Assembly (NCBI RefSeq): GCF_020080835.1
Contig: NC_058159.1
Location: forward strand, 9,300,001 to 9,364,000
Direction of reading: 5' to 3'
Source of the DNA: Cotesia glomerata
Taxonomy: Eukaryota > Arthropoda > Insecta > Hymenoptera > Braconidae
Length of the DNA stretch: 64,000 nt
Under the pieces are notes generated by a model, which saw nothing but the letters and a program-made list of their open reading frames with translations, had not been told where the DNA came from and searched no databases. Positions 42,875 through 52,870 of this stretch are shown here, piece after piece. The translations under genes were made by a program, and so were the position numbers. Position 1 is the first letter of the stretch; the number at the start of each line of letters is the position of its first letter.

Positions 42875-45758
42875 ATGTCTCATGCAAAGTAAGAATTTGT
42901 GAAATAATTAATTTTTTTTGGTTAGCTTACACTGATTTTAATTTTATATTGGCATTAATATTTCTATTAATTCTAGAAAAAATCATAAATATCAGTTGAT
43001 TCTTTTTTTGGACGACAGTTTGACGAAAAGTATTGATATCGTTCCCAGTTCTTGGTTGTCATATGACAAAATTACGGACAGTACTTACTGTAAATTTATG
43101 CCAGCACCATATGATTTACAGAAATTTAAAACATTGCAAAATATGGTTATGAAGTGTGCTGGACTTTTGTCTTCATGGCCCGAATACCTCGTGGACATTC
43201 GAGGCAGAGCAAGTATGTTATGTCTTTCATTTATTTATACATTTATATTTTATTTTTATCATTTTTTAATTATGACACTGAAATCAGTCGACATCTAAAA
43301 ATTTTTATGATTTTTATTATTAAATAAATTATCACAAAACAACCTTTTAAAAAAATTTGATGTGTAAAAAACTTGAAATACTAAAAGTACAATTTCTTAC
43401 ACTTTTTTTAATTCTAATTTTTATTAATGAAAAAAAAAATCAGAAAATTTTTAAAATTCTGCTAAATTCAGTGATCTTAAATTATGTGGGTTAACTTTTG
43501 TAAGCTTAACTATTTTTTTTATTAAAAAGTAATGTGTTATCTTTACAATTATATTAATCATTAATCAATTAATATCACAGATACATACGAAGAAGCGGAA
43601 AAAAGACTGGAAATTCTGGAAAAAAATCCATATGCGTATACTACTGATAATGAAAAATCTGCTGAACTAATAGCAATAAGTGACAAAAAAAATTAAAAAT
43701 CAAATCACATGCTGATAATGCAGATAAAATGAAAGATCTATTAAACAAAGGCAGTCTAAAATTTAATAAATCGCCAACAAAAACTGGTATGTACAATTTA
43801 AATAAATTAATTAATTCTTTTATTAATTATTTTATATTCTTTTGTATAGATTCTGATGAACCAAGTGACTCAGATGAGGAAAGAGAAACCATGAAATTTC
43901 CTAAGAAAATAAAATTACAGCGATCTGGCCAGAAAAACAATTTACCTCCGTTATCACCGTTATCATCTTCAAATGAGTCTTCATTTGAAACTCAGTCTAT
44001 CACGTCATCAAAAAAAAAAAACGATTCAATAATATGAAGAAAAAAGATTTGAAGCATTCTGACCAAAAAGTCGACACATCTCTTTCATTTTCATGATCAT
44101 CATCATTCAATGAGACTCCAGTCAAATCTGGTGCTACTTCACCGTATAAGAAGCGATCATTACATTCAAAAAAATTAATGTTAAGTCCCAACAAAAAAAT
44201 AAAAATTCAGGAACGAAATATAAATATAAAAAAATTCAAGCTTGATACGAATAACTTTTTAACAGCGAAAAGTACATCTGCTTGTCTATTGGACTCTATA
44301 GGGCATGATATAGGGCAGGGTGGTGAAAATACAAAAAAAATTATGACATATCAAAATGAAAACGCTCTTCAAAGACCAAATGAAACTTTAGCAGTAGATG
44401 GTAAGTTTTTTTGCTTTTTTTAATTAGAAAATATCTTACAAATTTAATGCGTAATTATTGTATTAATTATTATTTTCCATTCTACAGAGAAATCAACTGT
44501 AATCAAATATTTCCAAAGTCTGTGTAAGCAGATTGCATGTATAAATTCGCAACTTGTCAACAATACGTCAGAGTTAAAACTTCTACAAATCGAGATGAAA
44601 AAATTAAAAAATTGTTCATGCAATAGCAATAACAACGAAGATATTAGTGAAAGTACAAATGATGACAAGCAAGAGGCAGAATTTAACTTCCCTATTCAAG
44701 AAGATGCAATTTTCATTAAATTTAATGAAAAAATTGGCACTGATTCAAAGTTTAATGAGTCTTTGGTAAAGTATTATTCATATTTTTATAAATAAATAGA
44801 AATAAATTTATTCAATCGAAAACCAATTTAATACTAAAAAATTTTTAAACAATCAACTGTCAAAAGTTTAATTACGAATTAAACTAAAAATTTAACAGCT
44901 TAATCAATTATTATAATTAAATAAAAAAAGGTTAAAAGTTATTAATTTAAACATTTTTTATTCAATGAAAATGTTCAATCAAAATTTTTAAAATTTTTTT
45001 TTTGATAAAAAATGTATTGATTATATTCCTTACGTTCATCAATTTAAAAACAAATTATCGAACAAACAATTTTCAATTTATTGATTTATCAGATTGTTTT
45101 AAATCATTTATTGGAAAATAAATTATCGGTTTAACTTTCAAATTCGAAATTATCGATTTAAAATTTAATTGTTAACTACAATATCTGTATTAATAACTGT
45201 AATAACCTACTGAAAATTTAAATATTAATGATATTATCATTTCCTGCAAATAGTTAATCGTTTTTAAGAAAATTTCAGGGATCAATTGGTTATATGATAA
45301 ATATGAGATTGATAAATTATTTTTAATTATTTAATAGAGGATCCTTTAATCTACTGAAATATAAAATATACTAGTTAAAAATTATAAGTTATAAGTGTTA
45401 AATTGTTTGCAGAAATGTCAGATGATGCAGCATGTCAACAAAAACGAGATTCGTAAAAAATATGAGTTGTCTTATTCGAGCATATATTTCCCGTGATATT
45501 GCTCTAAAATATGTGCTCTAAAATATATATTTATTAATATTATTGAATGTATGTCTTAACTATTGAAAATTAATTTTTTTTTTAAATATTTTAGATATTT
45601 TAATAAAAAAATTGAGCTCAAATGCAGCTTATGCTGTAGACAAACCGGCAATTTTAAATGCTCTGAAATCGGTTTTACGAGGAGCTCGGGATTGGGACGG
45701 CCATGGTCTTCTTCGAAAGATAAACAATATGAACAAAAAAAATAACAGTGTAGTGGAA
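42875..45758 (+). pseudogene. Second gene of the 7-kb element: spliced, coiled-coil/DUF4806-like accessory protein, decayed
   Basis: The exons can be read from GT-AG borders that keep the frame. Exon 1 (42,875-42,888) encodes MSHA. Exon 2 (42,977-43,212) has LILFLDDSLTKSIDIVPSSW and YCKFMPAPYDLQKFKTLQ. Exon 3 (43,581-43,786) reads NTYEEAEKRLEILEKNPYAY and breaks by an indel in an A-run at 43,685-43,692. Exon 4 (43,850-44,401) is acidic then Lys/Ser-rich, with another A-run shift near 44,015 and a TGA at about 44,094. Exon 5 (about 44,487-44,773) has a coiled coil (TSELKLLQIEMKKLKN) and FNFPIQEDAIFIKFNEKI, which resembles the start of DUF4806. A last exon from about 45,594 is uncertain. Such proteins often accompany insect DNA transposons; the function is unknown. 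Confidence 0.55.
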
Positions 45759-45829
45759 TAAAATTATTCTTATTATTTATTTTATTTAAATAAAAAATTA
45801 ATTTTAGCAAATCTTTTGTATGTTGAGAT

Positions 45830-46044
45830 TTTATTGGGTTATCTTAGGGTTTCTACAGGGCTGACCCAATTGGAACCCTATAGAGTATACCCAATTGGAA
45901 TATAGTTGGGTACATCCGTTTGGGACCCAATAGGGATTACCCGATCGGGACCATCTTGGGTGCTGCGTTACATCCCAATGTTGGGTTCCCTATTGGGCAC
46001 CCAATTGCGTTCCAATTGGTTTTACAATTTTTTTTCTAGTCGGG
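45830..46044. repeat. Right subterminal repeat array and TIR of the CCCGAC element
   Basis: Units such as GACCCAATTGGAACCCTATA, TACCCAATTGGAATATAG and GGGACCCAATAGGGATTACC lead to the terminal TTTCTAGTCGGG. It mirrors the array at 38,976-39,375. Confidence 0.65.
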
Positions 46045-47970
46045 GAAAGATTATAAGTATTAACTTGATTTTAGTGTATTGATCATTTTTAAATGACCAC
46101 ATTTTTGGCATCAATAAAGCTTACATACAATACGATTATACATACATATCTATATCTATATTTATAGATTCGTATGAATTGCAAGTAATAACGTCTGTAA
46201 GCAATACATGGAATGCGTTATATGTATAGTGTATACTTGATAATCTTTGTCTATTTGGAATATCATACAGTTACTTTCTAACATTTGAAGTGAAAAATTA
46301 GTTTAAAAATTACTAATTTTTATTTTGTTGTTTATTGGGCTAAAACATTTTTATAATTATTCAAAACGATAAATTATATATGATTTAAAAAATAATAAAT
46401 TTTGCCTGCTTTATTAAAAAATAAATTATCCAATTGTATATTATTATTATAATATAATATTATTATATTTTTACTAGATTAAAAAAAATTTGAAGTTATT
46501 CAAGACCAAGACGAGATCTTGACAAGACAATACAAGACGATATTGCAAATTACTTATTTTTAATGATCAATACAAGACTTGAATTTTAAAGTCAAAATCA
46601 AGACACGATTAAAAATTTCGAGATCAAGACAAGACTTTCCAAATCTTGTCTTGTCTCGGCTCGAGTGAAGCCCTAGAAAATTTAAGGAAACAGCTCGAGT
46701 TTTACGTGTATATTTAATGGGAAATCTTTTCACACCTTGATCGAGCTCTTCATAGTAATATTGGAGGGCTCAAATTTTCAGAGAATTTTTTTTAGGACAT
46801 TGCGAACAAATTTTCGTGATAGGATCAAGAAAAAATTAGTCGAAAAAGGCACCTTATTGCTCATGTGCGAAAATTTTATTCATCTGAAAAAAATCACAAT
46901 CCAAAGCTTTCAAAATGTGCGAAAAAAATGTTTATGACAAGATTTTTGGAGGGGGCCCACTTTGCCCCACATTCTAGATTTTTTTATTTTAATGGACACA
47001 GCTTATCAATGTTGAATTACAAACAAGGGGCTAAAAAGTAGTGCAAAGAGTAAAAAAAAAGTATGGATATGACCATTTTTTCCTCAAGGGGCCCACTTTG
47101 CCCCCTCTTTCCTTATATTAAAATTTTTGAATTGCTGTGGAGCACCATTAGAAAAATAGAAAATTTTAACTGCATTGGAGAAAGAATATTCTACTTCGAA
47201 TAATGATTGTAAATGTAAAATTCTTACAAGATTGCGAAATTAAATAAATACTATCATTACTATTATTTATAAACATCAGATAAGCTCTTTACGAAAGTAA
47301 AAAAATTCAGTGATTATGCGCTTTTTGTCAATGATTTTGAACACTATTTATGGTCGAAAAATTTCTTGTAGTCATATCAACCCGACCAGAAATTTAAGTT
47401 CGGCGGTGGTTCGTTTCGAATTAGGCATGCCGAATTCCAAGTTCGCGCCGAATCAGGAAGCCAAAGTTGGCCCACGTCCCGGAAGTAACGCAGTCGCGAG
47501 TTTGGGCCTAACTTGGCTTCCGACTTAGGCGGTGGTTTGGAAACCACACTTGCTGGTGACTATCCAAGCCTCATTCGGTCCGAATTTGGCTACCTAACTA
47601 GGCAGCAATTCAGAAACTAAATTCGCACAGAAGAATCCAAATTGAATCCTTTTTTTGTTTTTAGCTATTTTTATTATAAAGCAAAAATTAATAATAATGA
47701 ATGCTTATTTTTTTTTTAATTTACTTTTTAAATTTTAAATATAAATATCGACTTACGGACAAAATTTTTTAAATATTAAGTAAATAAAAAAAATTTTTTT
47801 TTTTTTTATTTAGTATTATTTTTTTTATATTTTCGGTCATTTTTTTCGCTTTTTAGGGGGGAGGAAATGATGGAGTTAGATACATTAGTCACACACAACA
47901 CTTAAATTTACCTCACACTCGCCTTAAGAATAATTATAATTAATAATTATTAATTATTGAAAATTTTACA

Positions 47971-48056
47971 TGTCGAACGCGAGACTCGAACACTGTACCC
48001 GACGCACGAGAGCCCTATACCATACCGCGACGCTACGCCGATGATGAGCGACCTCT
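47971..48056 (-). repeat. tRNA-like SINE relic
   Basis: On the minus strand TAGCGTCGCGG resembles a pol III A box, and TGTTCGAGTC 32 bp downstream resembles a B box, the spacing of a tRNA. The T-arm stem is poorly paired, so this is not a working tRNA. It lies inside the CCCGAC-type element. Confidence 0.4.
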
Positions 48057-48210
48057 TGCCTCAAGATACTTATAAGCCCGACACTTCGGCAAACATTCGG
48101 TTACCGTTGCAACGGTCGAGTTAGGAATTCCGATATTATGCCTAAGTGAGGACTTGCCACAGACTTACCTAGTCAAGTTTCATTTTGATAGACCAAGCTT
48201 CAGAATACAG

Positions 48211-48720
48211 GTTGCCGTTATTTCATAACAGTTTGGCAATCCATGACATACCAAACTTAGGCATTTCCACTGTTTTGCCTAAAGAAGCTCGATCGTGGTA
48301 TGCCAAGTTTCGGTAAACCTTTGGTTACCGTTATTTCATAACAGTTTGGCAACCCATGAAATGCCGAACTTAGGCATTGCCATAGGTTTTCCGAAGTGAG
48401 TCCGAACTTGGTGAACCAAACTTCGGTAAGCCTTTGGTTACTGTTATTTCATAACAGTTTGGCAATCCATGATATACCGAACTTAGGCATTTCCACAGGT
48501 TTGCCTAAGTAAGCCCGAGCTTGGTGAACTAAACTTCGGTAAGCCTTTGGTTACCGTTATTTCGTACTAATTAGGCAATCCATGATATCCCGAACTTAGG
48601 TATTGCCACAGGTTTGCCTAAGTGAGCCCGAGCTTGGTGAACCAAACTTCGATAAACCTTTAGTTGCCGTTATTTCGTACTAATTAGGCAATCCATTATA
48701 TGCCGAACTTAGGCAGTGCC
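48211..48720. repeat. 113-bp tandem repeat, about 4.5 units
   Basis: The landmark GTTACCGTTATTTC (with small changes) starts at 48,211, 48,324, 48,437, 48,550 and 48,663, exactly 113 bp apart each time. Each unit includes AACAGTTTGGCAATCCATGA, CGAACTTAGGCATT and CCAAACTTCGGTAAGCC. The last two units share TTTCGTACTAATTAGGC in place of TTTCATAACAGTTTGGC, which shows how the array grew. Confidence 0.85.
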
Positions 48721-48884
48721 AAACTATTACGAGATTACATCGAATGTGGAATTCTTTTGGCATACCAATGTTCGGCTTGCCTAATTTAAAATAAATAAGA
48801 TCCGAATTGGGCTAGCCTAAATTCGGAAAGCCAACTTCGCCCCGAACTGATTTTTCGGCATACCTCACTAAAATTCTAGTCGGG

Positions 48885-50404
48885 AAGCCATCATATCAGA
48901 ATATTTCTTACATAGTGATAAAAATAAGATTCAACAAATCGGAAAAATACTGTGATTTTAAATGACTAACGTCAAATTAATAAAAGATCATTTTCTTAAA
49001 TGTCACTCATTTAATAAACCCACCTTCTTTTACATCTTCAATTTCTCGATTCACTGCACTGCTGCAATCGCCTTGCTCGCTGGTTCTTTTTCTTTTCAAC
49101 AAATCAATTGACGAATCAAATATCTTAGCATTTTAGTCGAGAAAGAAGAAAAAGAAATAATAAAATGAAGCTCCTAATTCCGGCTGAAGAAGAACTTTTT
49201 TTAACTGTCTGTCATTCGTTAAGCTTTATTCGGAAAGAACTACTTATAGGATTAAAATTTTTTACAAATTTCAGCGTAACTGACTTTAAATAATATAAAC
49301 TTTTTTTATTGTTTACTTTAACAACTTACCAAAATTTTTAGTAAATAATAACTAAAGTGAAGTTATATTATAATAAAAAGTCAAATGAAGTAAAAGAATA
49401 TAATATAAAAAATAAAAGAGTGTAAAAAATAAAATTCACTTTGAAATGTAGTAAAGAAAATTGTCGTATACATTGTTGAGGTCGTAAAATACTTTGACGA
49501 GTGAAAATGCTGGAATGATTGTCAAGGTAACGTACATAAAGAAACCGCTAGAATAAAATTTCCATCGTATAAAAAGGTAGGCTAAAGGCTTAAAGGAACG
49601 ACAAAGTAGTATAGTATAGTACAGTAAGCACAAGCTCATGGAAAACGTATGAACGTATACTGTGTAGTTGATGTAACTATCGTAAGATGGTAGACACTCT
49701 TTACTAAAGAAAGCGAGTAGAGGTAAACCGAAGAGAGTAATAGTTTGCAAGCAATAAGAGAGCAAAGTAGCAAAGAACTGGAAAATGTACGATCCGTGAA
49801 ACGGAATAAGGCCGGCAAGTAGTCGCGAAAAGCGTGATACGATCGCTCGACGAGATAAAAGGAGATAGTTATATTGAAGGTAGAATATTACTAAAAGAGG
49901 TAGGAAAAGACACTTGGTACTCTCTCACACAAATTACCGAGCAACGTTCGTGGTGGAAGTATTCTTCCTCAAGTATCACTCAGGGTTTACTTCTCAATCT
50001 CACTAGGGAACTACTGTGGGTCTCACCTTCGTTCGAGGATAAATTTCCTAACCGTACAGGCTTAAATCTTCTAACCAACTTGGTGGTTGGAGAAGAGGCT
50101 CTGGACAACCACAAGTCCCACCGAATTTGCTGCTCTATTCATTTTACTGCGAGCTCTCGACTTTTGCACAAAATCCGGCCAGTTGATTTATTATTATTTC
50201 ACTTGAGTGTTAATATCACAATATGGGTAATGTGCACACAGAAAAATATGTTGAAAATAAACACAATTTATTTGTCAATAATAGATAGCACCTAATTTAA
50301 AATATCAAATTTATATTTAAATCCCGTGTACAAAAATTAACTTCAATATTTTTAATGTGAAAACTTTTATTGATTAAAAGTTTTATTAAACTTTTACATA
50401 TATA
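48885..50404. other. AT-rich DNA with a 153-codon open frame of doubtful status
   Basis: A plus-strand frame at 49,834-50,295 begins MIRSLDEIKGDSYIEGRILL. The stretch 49,640-50,170 is less AT-rich than its surroundings. The frame then runs into AT-rich DNA without a change in reading, and no family is recognised. A hydrophobic minus-strand frame (49,436-49,765) is most likely chance. I list the region because the balanced patch might include an exon. Confidence 0.25.
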
Positions 50405-50643
50405 CACTGATAAAAAAATTAACTTGATTTTAAAGAAAAATTCTTAAATCAAGATTATCCTTTTAAGAGCTTGACCATCTTAAACCAAGTGAACAAATTT
50501 TTAAACTATACGAAGTTTTAATTGATTTAAGTAAATTTTGCTTGATGTAAGGATTTTTTATTTAATTCAAGATCAAATTCTTTAAAATGATATTCTTGGT
50601 TCAAGAATTCTTCTCTTAAATCGAATAAATTTTTTCATCAGTG
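50405..50643. mobile_element. MITE with CACTGATAAAAAAATT ends and TA target duplication, 239 bp
   Basis: Left CACTGATAAAAAAATTAACT and right AATTTTTTCATCAGTG are inverse; TA flanks both sides. The interior has CTTGATTTTAAAG and TTCAAGAATTC-type inverse motifs. Same family as 58,581-60,090. Confidence 0.75.
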
Positions 50644-51032
50644 TAATGCTTGCTATGTCTTGATATGCCCATACATTACCTGCTATGAAAATCTGGTTTG
50701 ATATGCCTTGGTATGTCCCGATATGACATGATATGAACATATATCAGGCATTTGCAGTCATCAGAAACAGACAAATTCATTAATAGTGTATTGTTAAGTC
50801 AATCTTTTATAAGAACAAGCTACAATAAAAAAGAATATACGAACACCTACATATCTGTGATCAGAACATTGCCTTTTTAACTTCCCGCTAAGAAAATTGA
50901 AAATTTTCAAAAATCGGGAAGTTATTAGTTTTACCCCGATTTTCGAAAATCGAGTTTTCATCAGATCTCGACGTTTTGAGGTCCTAGAAAACTTCCCTGA
51001 CTATTCCCGCGAGGGTGTCACTATGTCTGCGA

Positions 51033-52145
51033 GGAGAAAAAAGTATTGGTATTATAGCGATTCAGTGGATCGTGAACGTAGTATCGTGATAAGCTTAAAA
51101 CAGTATTGTCATATTCACCATTCGAATACAGTTATGCTCAAAACTGTGAATACTGAATACCACGCTCAACTGTATAGTGAATATCTCAAAACGTTTCCTT
51201 ACTACAGCGAAACGGATCGTGATTATCACTATCCACGACGCGTTCAGTGCCACCACACATAACTAAGTCTGAAACTTACGAGTTTATTTATTTACAATTT
51301 TGGTGATGAAATAGCGATAATTGCATCAATTAATATTAACAGCAATATGGATGATTGGGTTGTCGATAAATTACTCGAGTGGAATCTTGAAAAACTCCAA
51401 AAACTCGTGTTGATTTTTAAAGGCCTAGTAAAGAAATAAATCTTCCTATATGTTAACTGTGTTAATGCGGTGTCCGTGGTTATTGTATATAATTCTACTG
51501 CTTGATAAAGAAAAACAATAAACATTATATATTGTATTAAATAAATAACATTTGTGTTTTCATAAAAGACTCTTTTAGCATAAATGATTTGATGCCATAC
51601 TACTTTACACAAAAATATGTTATTTTATCAAATACATGGAGTAATAAAGAAGTAAAAATTCCATTAAAAAATGTTTTTCTTATGATAAAAATAATTGCGT
51701 ATTTTTAATGAATATATCAATAATACAAGTTTCTAGGCTAATATTTTTAAAAATCAAGAAAAAAAGTCATAAAATAAATTCCAACTGCTGTAAGTCATTA
51801 TTTAAACATTTTTAAACCTATCTTAATTCTTGACTGTCATATAAACTACACAAAAATTTTAAACTAATTGAGCTATACAAGGAATTTGTATGTAATGTTT
51901 ATGACAATAATATACGAAAAAAATTAAAAAATAATAATCTGCAATAAAATATAATTAACATTTAATCAAAAACAACTAATAATCATCTATAAACCATAGC
52001 AATATAGACATTCGATATCCGAATCCATGTGGATCGTAATAATCACGATCCAATAGATTGAGCATATGTGCATCTAAAGTATAGTCATACGTGGATCGTG
52101 ATCATCACTATACTGTATCGTGATAATAGCAACACTTTTTTCTCC
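51033..52145. mobile_element. TIR element GGAGAAAAAAGT, about 1.1 kb, inside repeat D
   Basis: The ends GGAGAAAAAAGTATTGGTAT and its inverse ATAATAGCAACACTTTTTTC, TCC match over about 35 bp with about five differences. Subterminal blocks are rich in GGATCGTGATAATCAC-like inverse motifs. No convincing coding frame. The insertion lies exactly where other family members have the microsatellite. A clean target duplication is not visible. Confidence 0.7.
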
Positions 52146-52153
52146 GCGCGCGC

Positions 52154-52198
<45 letters not shown>

Positions 52199-52200
52199 TG
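52145..52200. repeat. (CG)n followed by (TG)n tract
   Basis: About twelve CG units pass directly into about eleven TG units. Alternating purine-pyrimidine DNA of this type readily adopts Z-DNA. In sister copies only TG/TATG is present, so the CG part is special to this copy. Confidence 0.85.
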
Positions 52201-52870
52201 TAAGTATGTAAGCCTCTTATAACTTTTGAACGGTTAAACCGATTTCATCGCGGTTGGTGCCATTCGAAAGGGATTGGCCAAACTTAGATTTTGAATACAA
52301 TTTGGACTGATTCGGACCGATGGATTTCGAAAAATATAAAAAAAACTGTAAAAAAAAATTTTTTTAAAAGTGGTGTTTTTGGAATAACTTTTAAACGTAA
52401 TAACATCAAAAAACCACGTCGATTGCCGCTAATTCGGTCAAAATCGGTTGATTCGTTCGAAAGATATCGTGCAGGAAAGAAAACCCAAAAAAGTGTTTTT
52501 TCGGAATTATTCCGAAATTTATTGTTTGACCAATTAAAACTTAAAAATTCTTTATGAGGCTTAAAAAACTGCGTAGAATACCGCCAACCGCGTAAAAATC
52601 GGTTCATTCATTCAAAAGTTATTGCGGTTTGAAAATTCAAAAAATAGTGTTCTATGAAACTTTTATCAGACTTTTGAGCTCAAAGAGCTCAAAAGCATAG
52701 AAAAGGTATCTTTTTGAGCTTGGAGAGCTCAAAACAACACACAGATCGTATTTTTGAGCTCGAAGAGCTCAAAAACTTCGTAGGTGCAATTTTAAGCGCC
52801 CAGGTATTAACGGAATTAGCGGGAAGTTGCAGGGATGGCCTTTAGGGTCAACCGTTTTCCTAATTTTTTT

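Larger units (their letters stand above)
38976..46044. mobile_element. 7-kb TIR element, CCCGACTAGAAA ends, two decayed genes
   Basis: CCCGACTAGAAATT at the left and TTTTTTCTAGTCGGG at the right are inverse. Each end carries a few hundred bp of degenerate repeats around CCCAATTGGGA, ATTGGGATATG and GGGTAACCC (39,000-39,375 and 45,830-46,020), as expected for transposase binding arrays. Between them lie a transposase pseudogene (40,036-42,041), a Cys-rich small frame (42,551) and an intron-containing gene (42,875-45,758). The gene pair and subterminal repeats recall CACTA/EnSpm organisation, though the ends do not read CACTA. Target duplication not clear. Confidence 0.75.
38781..46675. mobile_element. 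hAT-like element, TAGGGCTTCACTCRAG ends, 8-bp target duplication
   Basis: The left end TAGGGCTTCACTCAAG and right end CTCGAGTGAAGCCCTA are inverse over 16 bp with one mismatch. The flanks are identical 8-mers, GAAAATTT at 38,773-38,780 and 46,676-46,683. An 8-bp duplication and a TAGGG terminus are hallmarks of the hAT superfamily (known for Ac and relatives). Subterminal DNA is full of AAGACAAGAC/GTCTTGTCTTG motifs on both sides. Its own sequence is only about 0.8 kb and non-coding; the rest is the nested 7-kb element. Confidence 0.8.
37742..47116. mobile_element. Outer TIR element, GGGGCAAAGTGGGC ends, split by nested insertions
   Basis: The left terminus AGGGGAAGGGGGGGGGGC and AAAGTGGGCTCCCC is inverse to the right terminus GGGGCCCACTTTGCCCCCTC, TTTCCTT. 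The core GGGGCAAAGTGGGCCCC is repeated once more inside each end (37,798 in direct and 46,955 in inverse orientation). Subtracting the nested hAT element leaves about 1.5 kb with no intact frame. Target duplication not resolved. Confidence 0.65.
47381..48884. mobile_element. Non-autonomous CCCGAC-type element with internal 113-bp array
   Basis: The left end CCCGACCAGAAATTTAAG and right end CTAAAATTCTAGTCGGG are inverse and match the ends of the 7-kb element closely, so that element's transposase could have moved it (inference). Subterminal DNA has many TTCGGC, AACTTAGGC and GCCGAA motifs in both orientations. TCATATCA occurs close to both ends (47,372-47,379 and 48,891-48,898), possibly a target duplication, though the right copy is separated from the TIR by six bases. 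The middle (47,640-47,970) is AT-rich. No coding frame. Confidence 0.65.
50879..52870 (+). repeat. AACTTCCCGC-family repeat D, split by a TIR element
   Basis: First module 50,879-51,030, with TTTTACCCCGATTTTCGAAA and CAGATCTCGACG; then a 1.1-kb insertion; then a CG/TG tract, the second module (TATAACTTTTGAACGGTTAA, AAATCGGTTGATTCG), three GAGCTC palindromes (52,672-52,775) and the conserved end AGCGGGAAGTTGCAGGGATG through CCGTTTTCCTAA. The flanks are T-rich. Confidence 0.8.

Noticed and set aside
40036..45758. Polydnavirus or other viral integration, considered because of the likely wasp origin
   Set aside because: No viral gene families or excision motifs were recognised; the coding relics are enclosed by transposon ends.
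48211..48720. Regularly spaced repeats considered as a CRISPR-like array
   Set aside because: The 113-bp unit is contiguous without unique spacers, it lies within a TIR element, and the genome is eukaryotic.
49436..49765. Hydrophobic minus-strand frame of 109 codons as a membrane protein
   Set aside because: Its Phe/Leu/Tyr-rich content is what AT-rich DNA gives by chance, there is no family resemblance, and start and neighbours give no support.
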